In this document: positions 1 to 14,700 of the stretch, one piece after another
How positions within the stretch are numbered: the stretch's first letter is position 1
Layout: each line of letters opens with the position of its first letter
Notes under the pieces: generated by a model
Told to the model about the DNA's origin: nothing
The model's database searches: none
What the model saw: the letters and a program-made list of their open reading frames with translations, nothing else
Made by a program: the position numbers and the translations under genes
NCBI GenBank assembly: GCA_000181795.3
Contig: CM012955.1
Coordinates: 4,947,932 to 5,011,931, forward strand
Reading direction: 5' to 3'
Origin: Trichinella spiralis
Taxonomy: Eukaryota; Nematoda; Enoplea; Trichinellida; Trichinellidae
Length of the DNA: 64,000 nt

Positions 1-760
1 CTTTTCGCACCCGTTTCAGCAATTTAGCAGCTGCGGATTCATTTTGTACATTTTACAGTTTTCTTCTTTTTTTCTCCATTTCCATCGCTTGCGTAAGCAG
101 TGGACAACAGTGTGAGAAAAAATTTCCCACAGACTTTAGTTGATTTGAAAAATTATCATTTGAATTTAACATATATAAAATAAATCATCACATTATCAAT
201 GAAATGGTTTATTTCAGTAAAATATTTTATCAATTAAATATATTTATGTATAATTCAGCATCTTTTTTTGGAAAAGGCAAATGTTTCTTGTAACACTAAT
301 TTCATTCATTTGTATACATCATTAATTAATTTGTCAAATATCCTACAGTATCTTTCTTGGAGTCAATATTACGGTGGCGGAGATCGCTATCGTCCACTGT
401 TGCATTCCTATCTTATCCATTTTCACTTCAGGCATATTGAAATCATCGCGTCTTTCCATTATCTATAAATTTAATATGACGTGGTTGATTTTCATAAAGT
501 CAAATCAATGCTTGACAGTTCAACTGGCCTTGTTTGATTAGGAAGGCCAGAACACACCTAATTCCAGTGTTAGCTGCTCATCATTGACTTTTCTCTTTCT
601 TAATTTACAACACTGATGCTTTGTTTAGCAAATGGGGAAGTGGGGAAAAAAAAGTTTTTTTTTAACTTGAAAATTTTGATTAGCGCACTGGAAAAAACTG
701 AAAAAATATATTCATATAGTTTATTGTTTTAAAATAAAGCATTTTTTAGAATTAACTGCG
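1..760. other. AT-rich 5' flank of the RhoGAP gene
   Basis: I see no gene in this stretch. The only open frame of any size, near 268-468, starts with a non-ATG codon and has no coding character. The segment ends immediately before the first ATG of the F-BAR/RhoGAP gene, so it probably contains its promoter and 5' untranslated region, but no TATA box or initiator stands out from the general AT richness. Confidence 0.4.
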
Positions 761-3700
761 ATGAGCACTGAACGTGAACTGGCGTCATCGTTGCCGATCA
801 GCTCTGAAGCACTAGGAAGTGATCCAGCTAGTGAATACAGTGCCATTAGCAGCAGCATGGATACATCAGCTGGAGATATGGATTCAGAACTAATGGACAG
901 CTTGGTGCGCGATGTCCGAAGACTTTCTGAAACACTGACTGAATTAGGGATAGCCCTAGAACAGCCAACTGGATTATGTGCAGAAGATTCAGCAACTGAT
1001 GCTGACAATAACAGCAAAGAAGGTAATTGAACTTACTGTTTCAAAGTGATATATGTTTCTTCAGTTGAAAAAAGGAATATGATCAAAAGCTTTGTATTTC
1101 AATTTGCATGCTTTCACAAAACGGCCAGATTACCAAAATTTCTGCTCTAAATGTGCATATCCGGGTCAAGTAGAGTTTACTTCATGATTATGCGCTTAAT
1201 AATCTAAAGTCATTTACAAAATGTCATCCACTTGAAAAGTAATTCCAATATATAGGCTGCTTGTTTAAAGATAATTTTTCATTAGAAAAAGTGATGTTTC
1301 ATAATAGCCGGAAAATATGGACCACAATCATAAGGTTAACTGTGTCTTTAGATAATGTTTCATTAATCAGTTGTAATTATTATTATTATTTAAATATTCT
1401 ACATATACTCTTCTTATTGCTTATAATTTATAAAATCAACGTTGTAAATTAAATTAAATTTCTTCAGCAATAAGTAAAGAATTGTTAATTCACACATTAA
1501 AAAAATTTTTAAATATTTTATTATGCAAAGTTCAGCGTGCGTTATAGAATTCACGAAAATATATTCATAAAATAAATATACAAATTGAACAGTGTGACTA
1601 GGTTTCTTTAAAATTTGTGCCAAATACCGATTGATTCAGTTCAAGAAATGCTCATAAAGCATCATTTACATCAGTGGTCAGTGTATAGCATCTGGGCTAT
1701 TCCCACAGTAAACATTTTTTTGAAATGAAATTTTTTTATATGTGAAAGTTGGAAAAAGCATGTTCATTTTTTCTGGAAAAGCAATGCGAATTTTGTAAGA
1801 TAGCGCTCCGTGTGTTACGATGAATGAATGACAATTACACACAGTATGAATTTTGTAATGTGTTGTTTTATTCAATTCTCGAAAAATGAATGATCTTTTT
1901 TTCACTTACAGTTATTTTTGATAATCAGGTAAATTTGGAGATTTGTTTTTAAAACTTCAATTGTAATCATCAAAAATTAAATCATTAATCACAAAGCAGT
2001 AGATTATTATTATTATTAATTTTTTTATATCTGACTCATGTTTTTAAAAGGGAAATTTTAGTAGTTTTTTTTTGAAATAATATCTACTACAGCAGGGATA
2101 ATTTTGGCTTATTTTTCAATTTTAAATTTACCCTGATCATTTTGACGGAAAATGATTCCGCTCATGAATATAAATAGAAATAGGTGCAGTCGGACTTCTT
2201 AGTAAACTATTTTTTTGCTGCTTTTGTTCCACCAAATGGGAACCTGTTTCTCTTTGATAGCAAATAAAATGGAATTTATTAGTGACTTGAATGATCGCGC
2301 TCAGAAATTGGGACGTCCATTCACTGTGCAGACATCTTCACAGTAAGCTTCTAAGGACTGCAAAGTGGAAATTTGTACATGCTTGATTGGTGAAAGCATG
2401 TACAAATTTTTTCCCATTGTACTAAAATTCATTCATAAATGAAACACAGGTGCTGTTATGCATCTTTTGTATTTGTCAAGAGTGCTTGCAAACAGCACGA
2501 CGTAATTTTTTTAAAATTATATTCAAATTTTAAAAATTGATACTCTCAATTTGTTTTTCTTTTGAAGATTCACAAATATTATTAAAATGACGGTGAGTAA
2601 TGTTGAAATAAATTTTCATATTATTCCAACAATTGGGAGAAGTGAATGAAATTTTCATTTTCATTTTCAATTTTACGAAAAATAATTGCACATAGTGTGG
2701 GCATGTACGAAATGTTTTACTTGAACAGTCTCTGCATCATAGCATTTCTTTGAAATCATTGATTTTCGTGTTGTTGGTTTTTCTTGTAAGCGGATGATCA
2801 TTTCAAAGTCTGGCATGCATAAATAGCACTTGTTAATTTCAGTCGACATGCGGAAGTATTAATTGTACATTCATCAGGGGGAAGGACATGTGTTTAAAAC
2901 TTGGTGGTGCTATATAGACTTGACATTGTGTTTGGATTTTCAACTATATCATGCTTTCCTTTCAACATTCCGTCATTTAAAATATGCGGCTTAAATTGAT
3001 TAGAACATCATTGTCACGTGTGTATTAATCTTTCGGTTTGACATGTAAAATTGTCCATTTATTTTTTTGGCAGATTTCAACGCTGACAGATTTGCATTAA
3101 ATGAGTGCAATTTTAAGCTGTAATAATAGTAATAATAATAATTTGTAATATATATATATATATTTCTGTTTCAGAGAAATATCAAGAATTAATAATAACA
3201 CAGTAATGTTTGTTATCTTCTTTAGATGAAAATATCTTTCATTTCAGAATAGTATTATTTGAATTGATATTTGGATAATTTTTATGTATTTAAATTTGCC
3301 TAATTAAAAAAATTTGTTATCAACCATTGTTTATATTTCAGTTGTTCAGTTAATGGAATAGTCTTAGCAAAATTGGTTATAATTTGTTCAGCTTAACAGA
3401 ATTTTTTTGATGCTTGTTTGTGTGAATTGATTTTTCTCTTTAGTGCTAGTGCAAGTTTAGGGTTGGTTACTTTTCTTCTCTTTTTCTCAATTTAAGCAAA
3501 ACTGAAAAATCTGAAACGCTTTTTCAAAGACCACCATTGGATATGAGAGCGGTTATTCTTATATGATTATTCTTTATGTTTGAAAATTATAAAATCAACA
3601 TCAGACGCAACAATTATCCTTTAAGTTATAGTAGAAGTATTTTCTCTTTATTATTTCTTTCCTTGAACTGCGAAATTAAAATTTTACGATATTGCAGTGT

Positions 3701-6700
3701 AAAAGTAAAATTACACTTGCAAAATTAGCGACTGTTCGTTCACAAACCAGAACGTCATTTGCGGCTGCATTTGCGTTTTTATCATTCACCAGCAAACTGT
3801 GCGTTGTCTGGTTTTGTTTTTTTTATTTTTATTTTTATATCCAACAAAGCTTGCGCATAAAATGTCCAAATCGATGGTCGACAGTTGTATTAAATGGCTT
3901 TCTTCAAACGGTGCCCAACGACTTTCTAAGCTCATCTCTTGCTAACTTGTATCCCCTGTCTGTTGTCTGTTGTATTGTGTTCTTGAAATTTGGTTTTAGC
4001 CTTGATGTGGTAGAATAGTATATGGTGAAATTTGTTAGTGTACATGCAGAAGAATGTGAGAAGATGGAAAACGGTTTTTTTTCTTGCCAACGTCTTTGGA
4101 ATGTTGTGGCCAATTTCCGCTTTTAATATTTATTTTTCTATCTGACATTCATTCTACTTTCACATTTATCTGTTCAGTATTGTCAGGTTAAAATTTGCAG
4201 TTGGGTTTTTTTTTTCGCTTTTCAAAATTGTAAAAATACCAAATCGTCTCATTCGATGTGATGCACGTCCCAAGTGAGCGATACTGGCGAGATGTGTTGT
4301 ACGTGTTATGTATTACTGGCAACTCTACTCGTAGATATTTTTCATGTTAAAATTTAAACTTTAGCCACATTTTCAACGTGTTCAGTCAATTTTTATTATG
4401 CATGTTCATGTTCGGTTAGCAATTTCAATTCTGATCGATTGAATGATAGATATAAGCAGTTAATAATAGTTATTATTATTAGCTGCCATGTAATGTTTTC
4501 ATTTGCATTTATATTTAAAATTTGCAAACTTAATCATCTGTCTAGGGATGAATATCAGCCGTTGTTTTTGTGTTAACATTATTCATGCTTCTTTTTGTTT
4601 GCAGTAGTTTTTTTTCTTCATCTATTTTGAATTTCATTTCAATTTTGATATTATTCATTGTTTGCGCAAAAGTGATTCATTGTCAGATTTTCCTATTCCC
4701 AGTGAGCTAATGATCGTTTCGCATTTTTCAAACAGCTTCCTTCAGTTCATCCCAACCCCCTTCCCCTCGCTTCTCTTTTCCGTGTCACCCTGATGAAATG
4801 CTAATAAATCTCACAATCAGCTTTTCATTCTGATGGCACAACTCCAAGAAACGGTTATTAAGATTGTTTTTTTCGTTCATTTCCACGAAAATGCTTTTCA
4901 ACTGCAAGTGTTGAACAACATTTCATCATGTCGAGATGGATCATTCAATTGGTTATTTTACGAATTTTCAAAAATGTGCAAGTTATAATGCGCCTTTTCT
5001 ATTGTTGGCTTTTTTTTTGTAGAAAAATCTGCTCAAGCTTGTTACAACCATAAATTCTTATTCACTGTATGTATAGTTCGATCATTGCGCGCGTTGTCCT
5101 TATTTCCGCGGCATTTGGCCAAATATATCTTTTACTTGGATGAGAAAATTCCACAAAGCAATAATATTCCATTGTTTTATAATTCTTTGATGAGGCAATT
5201 TTCCATCGTGAATACTTTTCGTTTTTGTTAAATGTTTGCTTGCTGTACATGTCACATGAGATCACGTCACTAACAAAAGTCACAAGTTGTTTTTACAGCA
5301 TTAAAAATGCAGCAATGATTAAACACTATTAATTCCAATATGGATATGCTAAAGCATTGCTATTTTGCTATTTGTAAAAGTTGCTTACTTTTTCATTCAG
5401 TTAATTTCACTTTTCGCGTGATCTTCTTTGTCAGTACTAGTAGATTTTTTAATGCGATTTATCATATTTTAGATTTGAATACAAATTGGTCAGTAAACGT
5501 GCATCAGCGTCTTTGTGACGTACTGCAGTTGATCAAGGAAGCAATCATCCGGTACCGCTTTCTCCAGAGCAACGACATTTTCGAATATCTCGGTTCTCTT
5601 GTGGACGTGATCAAAGGTATGAATAGTACAGATAAATTGTACACGAAAAAAAACACAAAATTCCCTTTCTTGTTTTTTGTTTCCAAATTGCTTCTGATTA
5701 GCATTATTGCGTCTGGATGGTTGTATCCAGTCGTGGTGATTATTATTTTGAAGCATCCCTTCTGCGTTCAGTATTCTCTTCTGCTTTTCATTATTTACAA
5801 GGACGAGTTTTGCGAATCAAGCAAACATGTTTCCGGCGGTTTTGAGAATTTGTTCTCTTTATTTTGAACAGGTTTGAATTTTTATGAAGAATCACCGAAA
5901 AACAGCGAGGCGCTAAAAAACGCCCGCGCTACTCTGGAAAGCTTGCAAATTGCTGTTGCTGAATGGTAAGCGCAAAAAATTATCCTTTTTTGTTTTTTTT
6001 CATCTCTTCCATATTCTATTTATCTAAATCATTTAGCGTCGGTGAATATCTGACATGGGAAATGACTCAATATGAAAGTTCTTTAAACAAAATGTCTTGG
6101 GTATGTTAATTTTATTCTACTTGTCATTATTATTATTTTTGTTTTTTTAGCTTTGCTACATTGACACGACAATTCTTTGTTTTTTAAAATTGAGCTTAAT
6201 TATTCTTTTTTTCAATTATTAATAACGTTAAGATAACACTGGTGATGTAGCTGAGTGATGTTATGCATGCACATGAGAAAAAATTTTGTTCAGTGCTGTC
6301 TTTCTTTCAGAAATTTTCAAAATCTTCAAATACATCTATCGATATAAGAACAAATATCTGACTTTTACTTTTGTTTCATTTTATTCTACACTGGCAGCTG
6401 ATTTCGCTTCAACTTCACTTGAGCTCTTTTCATTGATTTCCGCTGGCCAATATTTAGACTTTATTAATATAAAATCTAATATTTCTTGTAAATTTGCATA
6501 AATTTTAAGTGAATTTCTCATAAAAGCGTATCCTTTTCCACTCATTATGAATCGAATTCAATCAATTTACAGTTTGTGTCATTTTATCGTATTGCTTATT
6601 GTAGTTATTTATGACTTGGTTTATTATTGCAAAGCAAATTTATTCTAACTGTTTGCTATAACAGTGTGGTGTTCTTTATGTAAATAGCAAAACTGCAAGC

Positions 6701-9700
6701 GCATTAATAATGTGTGCATCGACGGACATTTACATACGCAAATTTTTTTTAATTTTGCGAAACATCATGCTTCATCTGTGAGTAATTCGTTTGACGTTTA
6801 GCAGTTCGGAAAAAAATCCTGAAATATAGAAAATTTTACGCTTGTAACATAGTAGAAATTCAGAAATGTTTGCTTTTATGAGAGATATAAAAATTTTAAC
6901 TTTCGCAAATGTTAACAATGCAAAGTAGACGACAACTTGAATCAGAATATCAAGTATCATGAATAAAATACAAACTGCTTTGTTTGACGTGTTAATATGT
7001 ATATCTTTTATTTGATTTATCTGTCAGTTAATTTGATCGTATGAAAAATATTAAAATTAATATTACAGTTGTAGATTTTGTGAAATTATTAATTTTTAGT
7101 CCGCAGAAGATGTATCATCGTTGATGATGCAAAATGGCGGCGATCCGCCTGTAGCAAAACGGCGACAGAAAAAAGAATTACGAAAGCAACTGAGCGTTGG
7201 CTCAGAAGTTTCGACAAAAGCGTTGTCTTTACCAGGTGATTATTATTATTATTATTATTATTCTAATGAATATTATATAAGTTTCAAATTGGAAAAAATT
7301 GTATTATAAATTCTAGAAAAACATGTGGAATCTGAAGATGAAATTTTGGACGGACTGGACGATGGAGTGGAAATCGCGTTATCCAGAGCACGTGCGTGGT
7401 CCAACTACTGCAAAGAATTGCTTGCATTCATCCAAAGACGAATAAATTTGGACAGCGAGCACGCCCGAGCTGTACAAAAGCTCAATGCTAATGCCCGTTT
7501 TGCCATTACAGTCGAAGTTTGTGCAGCTCGAAGTAATTGTAGTTCATATGAAAATTTTCTAATTATTTCAGCATTTCTTACCGCTCAAAGAGGTTTATTT
7601 GAATAATTTCAAAATTGAAAACGACTTTTTCGAAAATTGCTTAGACACGATGAAACGACTGTATGAATATAAATTTATAAAGCCTCTTGAGGCGAGAAAA
7701 GTTGAAATTGACTGCAAAAGGAAAGATTTGAAACATACTTGGGAAAAAATTGTAAAAGAAGTGGTAAGCAGGAATTTTGGAAGATTTATATCTTTTCAAA
7801 GTTAACAGTTTCTGATGTTTTGTTTCCAGGAAACTGTAACAATTGAATTGAAGAAGGCACGTCATAACGTTGTGATTCGAGAAAGCAATTACAAGAAAGC
7901 TAAAGAGAGTACGGCAAAGTCGGAAAAAATGAAAGTCGATTCCCAGAAATTGGAGCGTCGTCGAAAGTTGCAAGAAGACGCCTTGCTGAGGGTTTAAATT
8001 TGGAAATGTATTATGCAATTGCTTATCGCTCACAGCAAAATTTTCTTAATTTAGAGAGAGCAAGCATCGCATGACTATTGGTCACTAGAGCAAAGGCTTG
8101 AAGAGAAGTATCAAGAAATGGCAAAAACGAAAGTATTTCAAATTGCTGGTCTATTCTTGTTCTTGTTAATGTAGCAACGCTTTAATTAAGACAACTGTAT
8201 TACGCGAAGTTCGAGAACTGATTTACCAATGCGATCAAACTACAAAAGCATGTACAGTAGCTTATTTTCAAGCTTGCTCTGGCTTATGGGCATTATTGCC
8301 GATGCAGTACCAATCTTTGGCCGATACATCTCGCCAATACATACCAGGAACACTTTACAAACAATTTGTGCACAATTTGAACACCTTTGCATCAGAGGAA
8401 AATATAAACGGTTCCGGCGAGTATGACTGTTATAGTTTTTTTTTTGAAATTTTTGGTCAAAAATTGATCAAAATGCAGATGTTTTCTTTTGAATATTGTG
8501 AAATATTTTATTTATTATTTAAAAAATCCGCAATGTTTATTAGAAAAAGTAAAGTTGTCAGCGAAGGTGATTTGCCAGTTATTCAAGTGAACGGTGATCC
8601 GATTACTTCTGCCAGTTCATCGCAGCGTTCCTCCATGCCGCCATCCTCTTCTCCCAGTGCAACTACAAGCGTGTCAACTTGCTGCTACAGCAGCGACGAT
8701 GTTTCATCTTCGCATCGTATAGCTGCACTGAAGCCACTGCGAAGTTGGATAATTTTTGAAGTTAGACTTTTTTTGGGTGGGAATTTTACATCCTGCTTTC
8801 AGACAAGGCGAAAATATTCAACCGACCGTCGCTTTTGTCCGATGCGGCTTTGTCTCACCGGCTTCAAAGAACCCGAGCACCGACCAAATGTTGCCATTGT
8901 GATGCGTACACGTTTTTTCAAACAGTTCAATGCACTGAGGTAAAGTATAGCTAGCTAGCTGTGTCTGCCTGCTTTCAGTGTGTAAATATCTTTGTTGAAA
9001 GTGTTTTAACGTTTTTTTTTATCGTTTTCATAAATGCAATGAAATTTTTATTCTTGTTCAACAGTGCGGGTTGACATGGCATAAGACATGTCTTGGTAAT
9101 TTGGATGTGCATTGTCAATTGGCCAAACAGCTCAATATTAATCGACGTCGTATGCGAATATTTGGTGTTCCACTGCAGAAGCACTTGGAAGACAACCAAA
9201 TATCTGTTCCATTTGTTTTGAAGACTTGTATTGAAGAGTTAGAAACACGAGGACTCGACGCCAAAGTGAGATATGGATATGCGGCAATTCAACGATTGCT
9301 AATTTAATTGATTTCTTCATCAGGGTTTATATCGTGTCTGCGGAGTGAAGTCCAACATTGAGCAAATCTGTGAAAAATTTGAACGTCAAAAGGTGGAATT
9401 GTCCACGGTGCTTCCTACTAATATTGCGTCGATTATTAAGCTCTACCTTCGTCAACTTCCAGAACCGTTGCTAACACACGAACTTTATCATAATTTTGTC
9501 GAATTGGCCAACAAATATCCGGAAATGAAATCTACTGAACAATTGAGCATCAGTTTGAACATAATTACTGATTTGAAACGAATCTGCAATATGCTTCCGT
9601 CTGCTAATTATAGAACATTGAAACTGCTCTGCTTGCATCTGAATCGGTAATTTATTATTATTGACAAATGATTGCTTTTTTCTTTTATCAGTAGATTTAT

Positions 9701-10707
9701 GTTTGATTTAGCGTTTCGTGGTTTGAAATGGAAAATCAGATGTCTCCAACTAATCTTGGAATAGTCTTTGGCCCAAGTTTACTGTGGATAGATGAAGGAT
9801 TATCTGGAACATCTTTGAAAAGTTTGCTGGATGCTCCTTTGCAAACGCGAGTTGCTGAACTATTAATAAAATACGCTTACGTAAGTTCATGTCATGATTG
9901 TGAAAAAATTAGTTTTTGTTTTTCAAAAATTTTGTTAAATTTATATACATGTAGCAAATTTTTATTTGTTATTCTGTCTTTTTTTTCCAAATATTAAACG
10001 ATATAAGTGATGAGTAAGTTAAATAAGTCTATGGTGTAGAATGAAAGTTTCACTCAGCGAGTATTCAGTGAGTATTGAGAAAAAAAATATTAAATTGTGC
10101 ATGAACGATTAATTCAATTTAAGGAAATATTTGACGAGGACGCTACAGAAGATATGAAGCGTTTGTGCGTCAAGAGAAGATGCAAAGAATTGGCAGAATG
10201 TGATGAAGGTAAGGAACTCGGATATTTTGTATTGTCTTCTGAATAAGTAAGGCTTTTGCTTAGCAAACACCACAGCACTGACCAAATGGACCGCACACAG
10301 TAGAAACGAAATTAAAAACTGCACTTTGTAATTACAAAAATACAGAATTTCGTTATAATATTCAAAAAAATTTTCATATTCAGCGGATCGACGTCAAGTG
10401 AAATCTATGGTACCAAGTACGTCGAAAACCGCCGAAATAGATCCTGCTCTAGTTGAGAAAGGTCGCCATTCAACCACCCCAGATTTGCTTAGAGAAACTA
10501 AATTGGTAGTATTGAAATTTGGAAAGAGAGTCTTGATGAAAATAATTTGCTCATTTTGCTTCATGCCTATTTTTAGAGCCGCGCAAAGAGTTTGCAAAGC
10601 TCTCTTGGAATTATCACTTCAGTAGGTGAGTTGAGAACATTGTTTAAACAAGCTTATCAGTTTGTGTTCATATTATGCTAAATTCAGGCGTTATATTGTT
10701 CAGATAA
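761..10707 (+). CDS. spv-1: F-BAR / C1 / RhoGAP protein (SPV-1, ARHGAP29-ARHGAP45-GMIP class)
   Basis: Predicted Rho GTPase-activating protein of about 955 residues. Exons read by eye: 761-1022, 5473-5616, 5872-5965, 6037-6100, 7100-7235, 7317-7516, 7572-7763, 7830-7991, 8055-8132, 8191-8420, 8544-8743, 8803-8939, 9065-9265, 9324-9646, 9712-9880, 10124-10208, 10384-10505, 10577-10625, 10688-10707; all phases agree. The N-terminus is acidic and Ser-rich. Residues about 234-520 form a helical F-BAR module, 606-650 a C1 zinc finger (His606, a TKCCHCDAYTFF core, then CGLTWHKTC), and about 666-810 the RhoGAP domain with the catalytic arginine in GLYRVCG (Arg704) and the MSPTNLGIVFGPSLLW motif. In the family, F-BAR senses membrane curvature and the GAP domain switches off RHO-1; C. 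elegans SPV-1 does this in the spermatheca. The orthology call rests on domain order. Intron 1 is 4.45 kb. The 3' end is uncertain: without the last splice the frame stops at 10681. Confidence 0.85.
2261..2342 (+). other. Candidate cassette or alternative first exon inside RhoGAP intron 1
   Basis: An acceptor-like TTTGATAG precedes an open stretch with an ATG at 2269 that reads MEFISDLNDRAQKLGRPF and ends at a strong donor (GTAAGC). Its base composition and codon use are unlike the surrounding AT-rich intron. Entered from exon 1 it keeps an open frame but leaves in phase 2, whereas the next known exon (5473) needs phase 1. It would therefore require another linking exon, be an alternative start, or belong to a different transcript. 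Confidence 0.3.
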
Positions 10708-11709
10708 ACTGATAATTGTGATCGATTATTGCTCTGCGCGTTCAGCGTATGATAAAATCATCATTTTAGATTTTACGGATGCCAGCAAAGCGGACTCAGT
10801 GCAAAATTGTTTGTCCAGTCTTTCTAAAACGGACTTTAATGTTGAATAATCGTCAAATTCGACATTTAACTAGAATTATATGTACCACAGTTCATACTGA
10901 TCATTTCATCTCTACAATTTGAGCTACGGTACGTTTATTATTTATTGTTCTATATATTTACTCATTTATTTATTTATTTATTTATTTATTTGTTCTGCTT
11001 CTCTGTCCTCTGTTTGTTTCAACAGTGTGTTGGTGCGGTAAAATTGCTTCTGAGATTTTTCCTTTTTTCTGACAAAAAATGTTCTCTCTATCAAATGTAT
11101 GTATTTATTGATGATACTCGTTCAGTTTATATTGAGCAAACATTGCTGCCTAGAAATTACGCTAATAACAAATGAGCGGTGCGAACTAATATGCAAAATT
11201 CGTTCCACCTAATTTGTTGCAGCATGCGATATTTTGCAATTGCTTATAATTTACCTAATGTTCCATTGATAATATACATATATATTCTTGCATTTCATTG
11301 GTTTTTTTCACATTCTTATAATTAAACCAACGTGTAACATTTGATTTTATGTTTCACACTGGAACTGCATTGTGAAACAACTCAACTTACTATTGTAATA
11401 AAAATGTGTTCATCGAATTTTGTATTCAAGTATGCGTAGAACACTTTGGTTAATAAGCGATGTTTTCATTAGAATTTTTAAAATTGAATGAAATAGCTTT
11501 TCATTTACAGGAATATTTGCTCAACTTATTATTCCTCTTATTTATAATATGCATGAGTTCAGAAACTGAAAACAAATATGATTTAATAACGCTGAGATTT
11601 TATAAAAGGAAGTTAATTTCTGAAAAAAAGCACAATAATATACGTACAGTATAATTAAAGTTTCCAGTATTATAGTTTAGTGATGTTGGACAGGTTGTCT
11701 TATCACTTA
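10708..11709. other. Convergent intergenic spacer with ATTT tetranucleotide run
   Basis: About 1 kb separates the 3' ends of the RhoGAP gene (+) and the LEV-10-like gene (-). It contains a short (ATTT)n run at about 10963-10991. I see no gene here; both untranslated 3' ends probably lie in it. Confidence 0.5.
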
Positions 11710-14700
11710 TTATAGAACTTGTGTGTGTTCTGCAAGTCGGTTTACATTTAAATGAATGCGATTTGATAGTCGTTTTCGAGCACGTTTCATGCGCTGATGT
11801 CGCTTGACACTGATAAGTATAACAATCAAAATTGTAACCACTACAACTGTTGCAGTAATTCCAACTGTGAGAACTGTTCGGTCTTCTTCCTTTTCTTGAA
11901 CTTTGCAATGAAGTTCATCACTGTTATCTCCTTCACCACAGTCTATTAAATCGTTGCATCGTACTTTAGAGGAAATGCAATATTTGCTGAAATTGCATCG
12001 AAACAGGTCTGGACCGTTACATTTTTCATCTAAAAAGGAAGGATAGCGTTGTAATTTTATCATTTTCGATTTTTTTCTTCTTTTTTTACCCATAGTGAAC
12101 TCTGTCCAAGAAAAATTGAAACCGCTGAGACCATTTACTTTCTCTGGATGAGTCAAGAAACTGAAGTCACAAAAATCCATTCATTATTGAGACAAAAATT
12201 GAAAACGGCATCGCAGAATCGAACAATACCTTATATGCATAATATTCTTAGCAGAAATGAACTGTCTTATGCCTGGTACCACTTTTTCTCCGCAAAATTC
12301 TTTCGAATATTCTGATGAGTCGTTTTTGATCCGAATGACTGCTGATCGGCAGTTGCCTTTTTTACAGAACAATGTAAAAGAACATCAACAAATATTTATT
12401 TAGTTGTTTGTTTTAAAGAAAACTCACTGCTTTTCCCATCATCACTCATCATGCCTTCAACATTAAGCACGACTGGCTGAAGTAGAATGCGGTAACCGAT
12501 TCGAACACGAATTTCCCAATGGCAAACCATATCTTTGACATAGCGCTGAGGGAAATTAGGGGTGACAATGGTTCCAGATATAGAACCGACAATTCTTGCT
12601 GCACAATTGCCTAAAAATATTTGCCAATATTATTTACGTTCTCTCGACGGCGGATGTATTTCAATTTTTATCACTTCGTTCAGATAAGGCGTTGATATTC
12701 TTTTGCGGTATGAATTGATAATGTGCCCGGAAGCCTGTAGCTGTGTGCTTTGCGTCGGCAATAAATATTGCGCGGATACGATTAGCATTTTCTGCCGATA
12801 AAATAGGTCCAGGATAATTTTCAGCACAATACTTTCCAAGCAATGTTTCACGATTGTTTGAAAATACGTTGTACAGCTCTAATCGGTCTGCGCATCTGTT
12901 CAATAGAATCAGTTCAAAATTAAACTTCTTCAGCGTTTTTTATATAGTGTAAATAGGCAAAGAAAAGAAAGCGCATATTCACGCTTCATATATATATATA
13001 TATTATAGATAAAAAACTGCTTTATAGGTAAATGAAAATACTCTGCATTAGCAATAGTGTGATAATGAATTTAGGTTGTGAAAATGAGATTACCTATCAA
13101 TTTTGGAAAAACTTGGTGCTAGGACGAATTGATCAAAATATATACGAACTCGCTCCCCAATCTTGCCATTCAGCCAATAAATGCACACTGTGTCAACAGG
13201 ATAATTTTCCGGATATCTGGGAGAGTTGAATGTGCCTTCTTTTTCGCTTAATGAATTGAAATGGAATGTACATTCGTTTGAGTCACTAGCTGGTGTTCCG
13301 GGTATTCCAAAGTCTACAAGAACGGTATTGCGAATGATCACTGCAGCTAAAGTAATGAACGCTTGAAACCTGTCTCAAACTTGACCACTGCCTTAAATCC
13401 TCGGTCATTGCTACTGTTAGATGTTCTCAGCACAACTGTCATTCTTGGATTAAGAGATTCTAGTGTATCTGGAAGGGTGGCAACGTTTGCTGAGCAAAAT
13501 TTTGCATCAGGGATTTCTGTTTTCCAATCTTGACCATTCAGAAAGATCGCTACATATGCATCTTCACAGCTAAAAGCAGCTGGCATAGATCATATACGAA
13601 GTGTACCATTATTGAACGTGGATTTTTTCGATAACCAGTCAGTCCAATTAGATTTCTATTCTATCTTTTTAATTTAAAGGCTACTTTTTAAAAATATCTT
13701 CAACTTATTCAGTTCCATGAATATATATATATATATATCATGAACTTATTCTTATGAGTTATCGATTGATGTTTAAAATTAATGAATAAAATTTAATTTG
13801 CATTTCGCAAAAAAATATTTATATATTGAAAAGACGTTCTCTCCTTACTTACTCTTTGCTATTGGACGTGACTTGCAACGTTTCAAAATGAATCAACACT
13901 TTTTCTAAATCTTGAGCACCCTGTAGTCCATCCAATATGTACGTGCAAGTCGTAGACGGATACGATTGTGGATAATTTGGTGACATGATTACATGTTCAT
14001 TTTCTTTGCTACTTTGAACTCTCAAATCACATTCTGTGCCTCGTAGATGTGTAATACCAAACTGACCACCGTTTAATTGATCTTAAATTGTATTCAGTTA
14101 TCTAACAAAAGTGTTTTTCTTCTTACCGATTCATTTTAATGTTTGTACCAATGGAAACAAACCGCTGGGAAAATTCATACGCTATTTTAAATCCACGATG
14201 TTCTGATGACATTTGATTGTTGCTCACAAATTCAAGATACAAATTTTCAGCTTCTGAAAACAGCTCCAATGATTGCTGTAGACCGCATACTTTCTGAATT
14301 ATAGGAGCGTGATACGAATCACCATCATAAACTGTTAACGAATCATAAGGGCAGCTGAAAGTTTATACTTTAATTTGTATAATACGACCTCTCTGACTGA
14401 AACATACTGATCACCGCCAAAATAGACGTCAAAATCTTCAAATTCTAATCGAATGCGCTGACGAGGCTCCCCAATCAAGCGGTAAACGCAACGAATATTC
14501 TATAATTTTTCAAATTAATTCGCTGAAATGCTCTAGCAATTTTTCATAATTTTACAAAAGGGTATTTTCCTGGATATGTAGGCGAGTAAATAATTCCTTT
14601 TGCCTTCTGGCTACTGTATATAACAAAGTGACATTTTTGGGGTGACATCTGCGTTCCCACAGCATACATGACTAAATTAAAAATGACGCGTTATTCTAAC

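Noticed and set aside
5617-5867. Long plus-strand frame continuing past the exon at 5473-5616
   Set aside because: The exon ends at a GTATGA donor in the right phase, and the extension reads as hydrophobic AT-rich intron. The next exon (5872) completes the protein.
8744-8943. Continuation of the RhoGAP frame through 8744-8943
   Set aside because: The frame is open, but the C1 zinc-finger residues appear only in the other frame after the splice 8743->8803.
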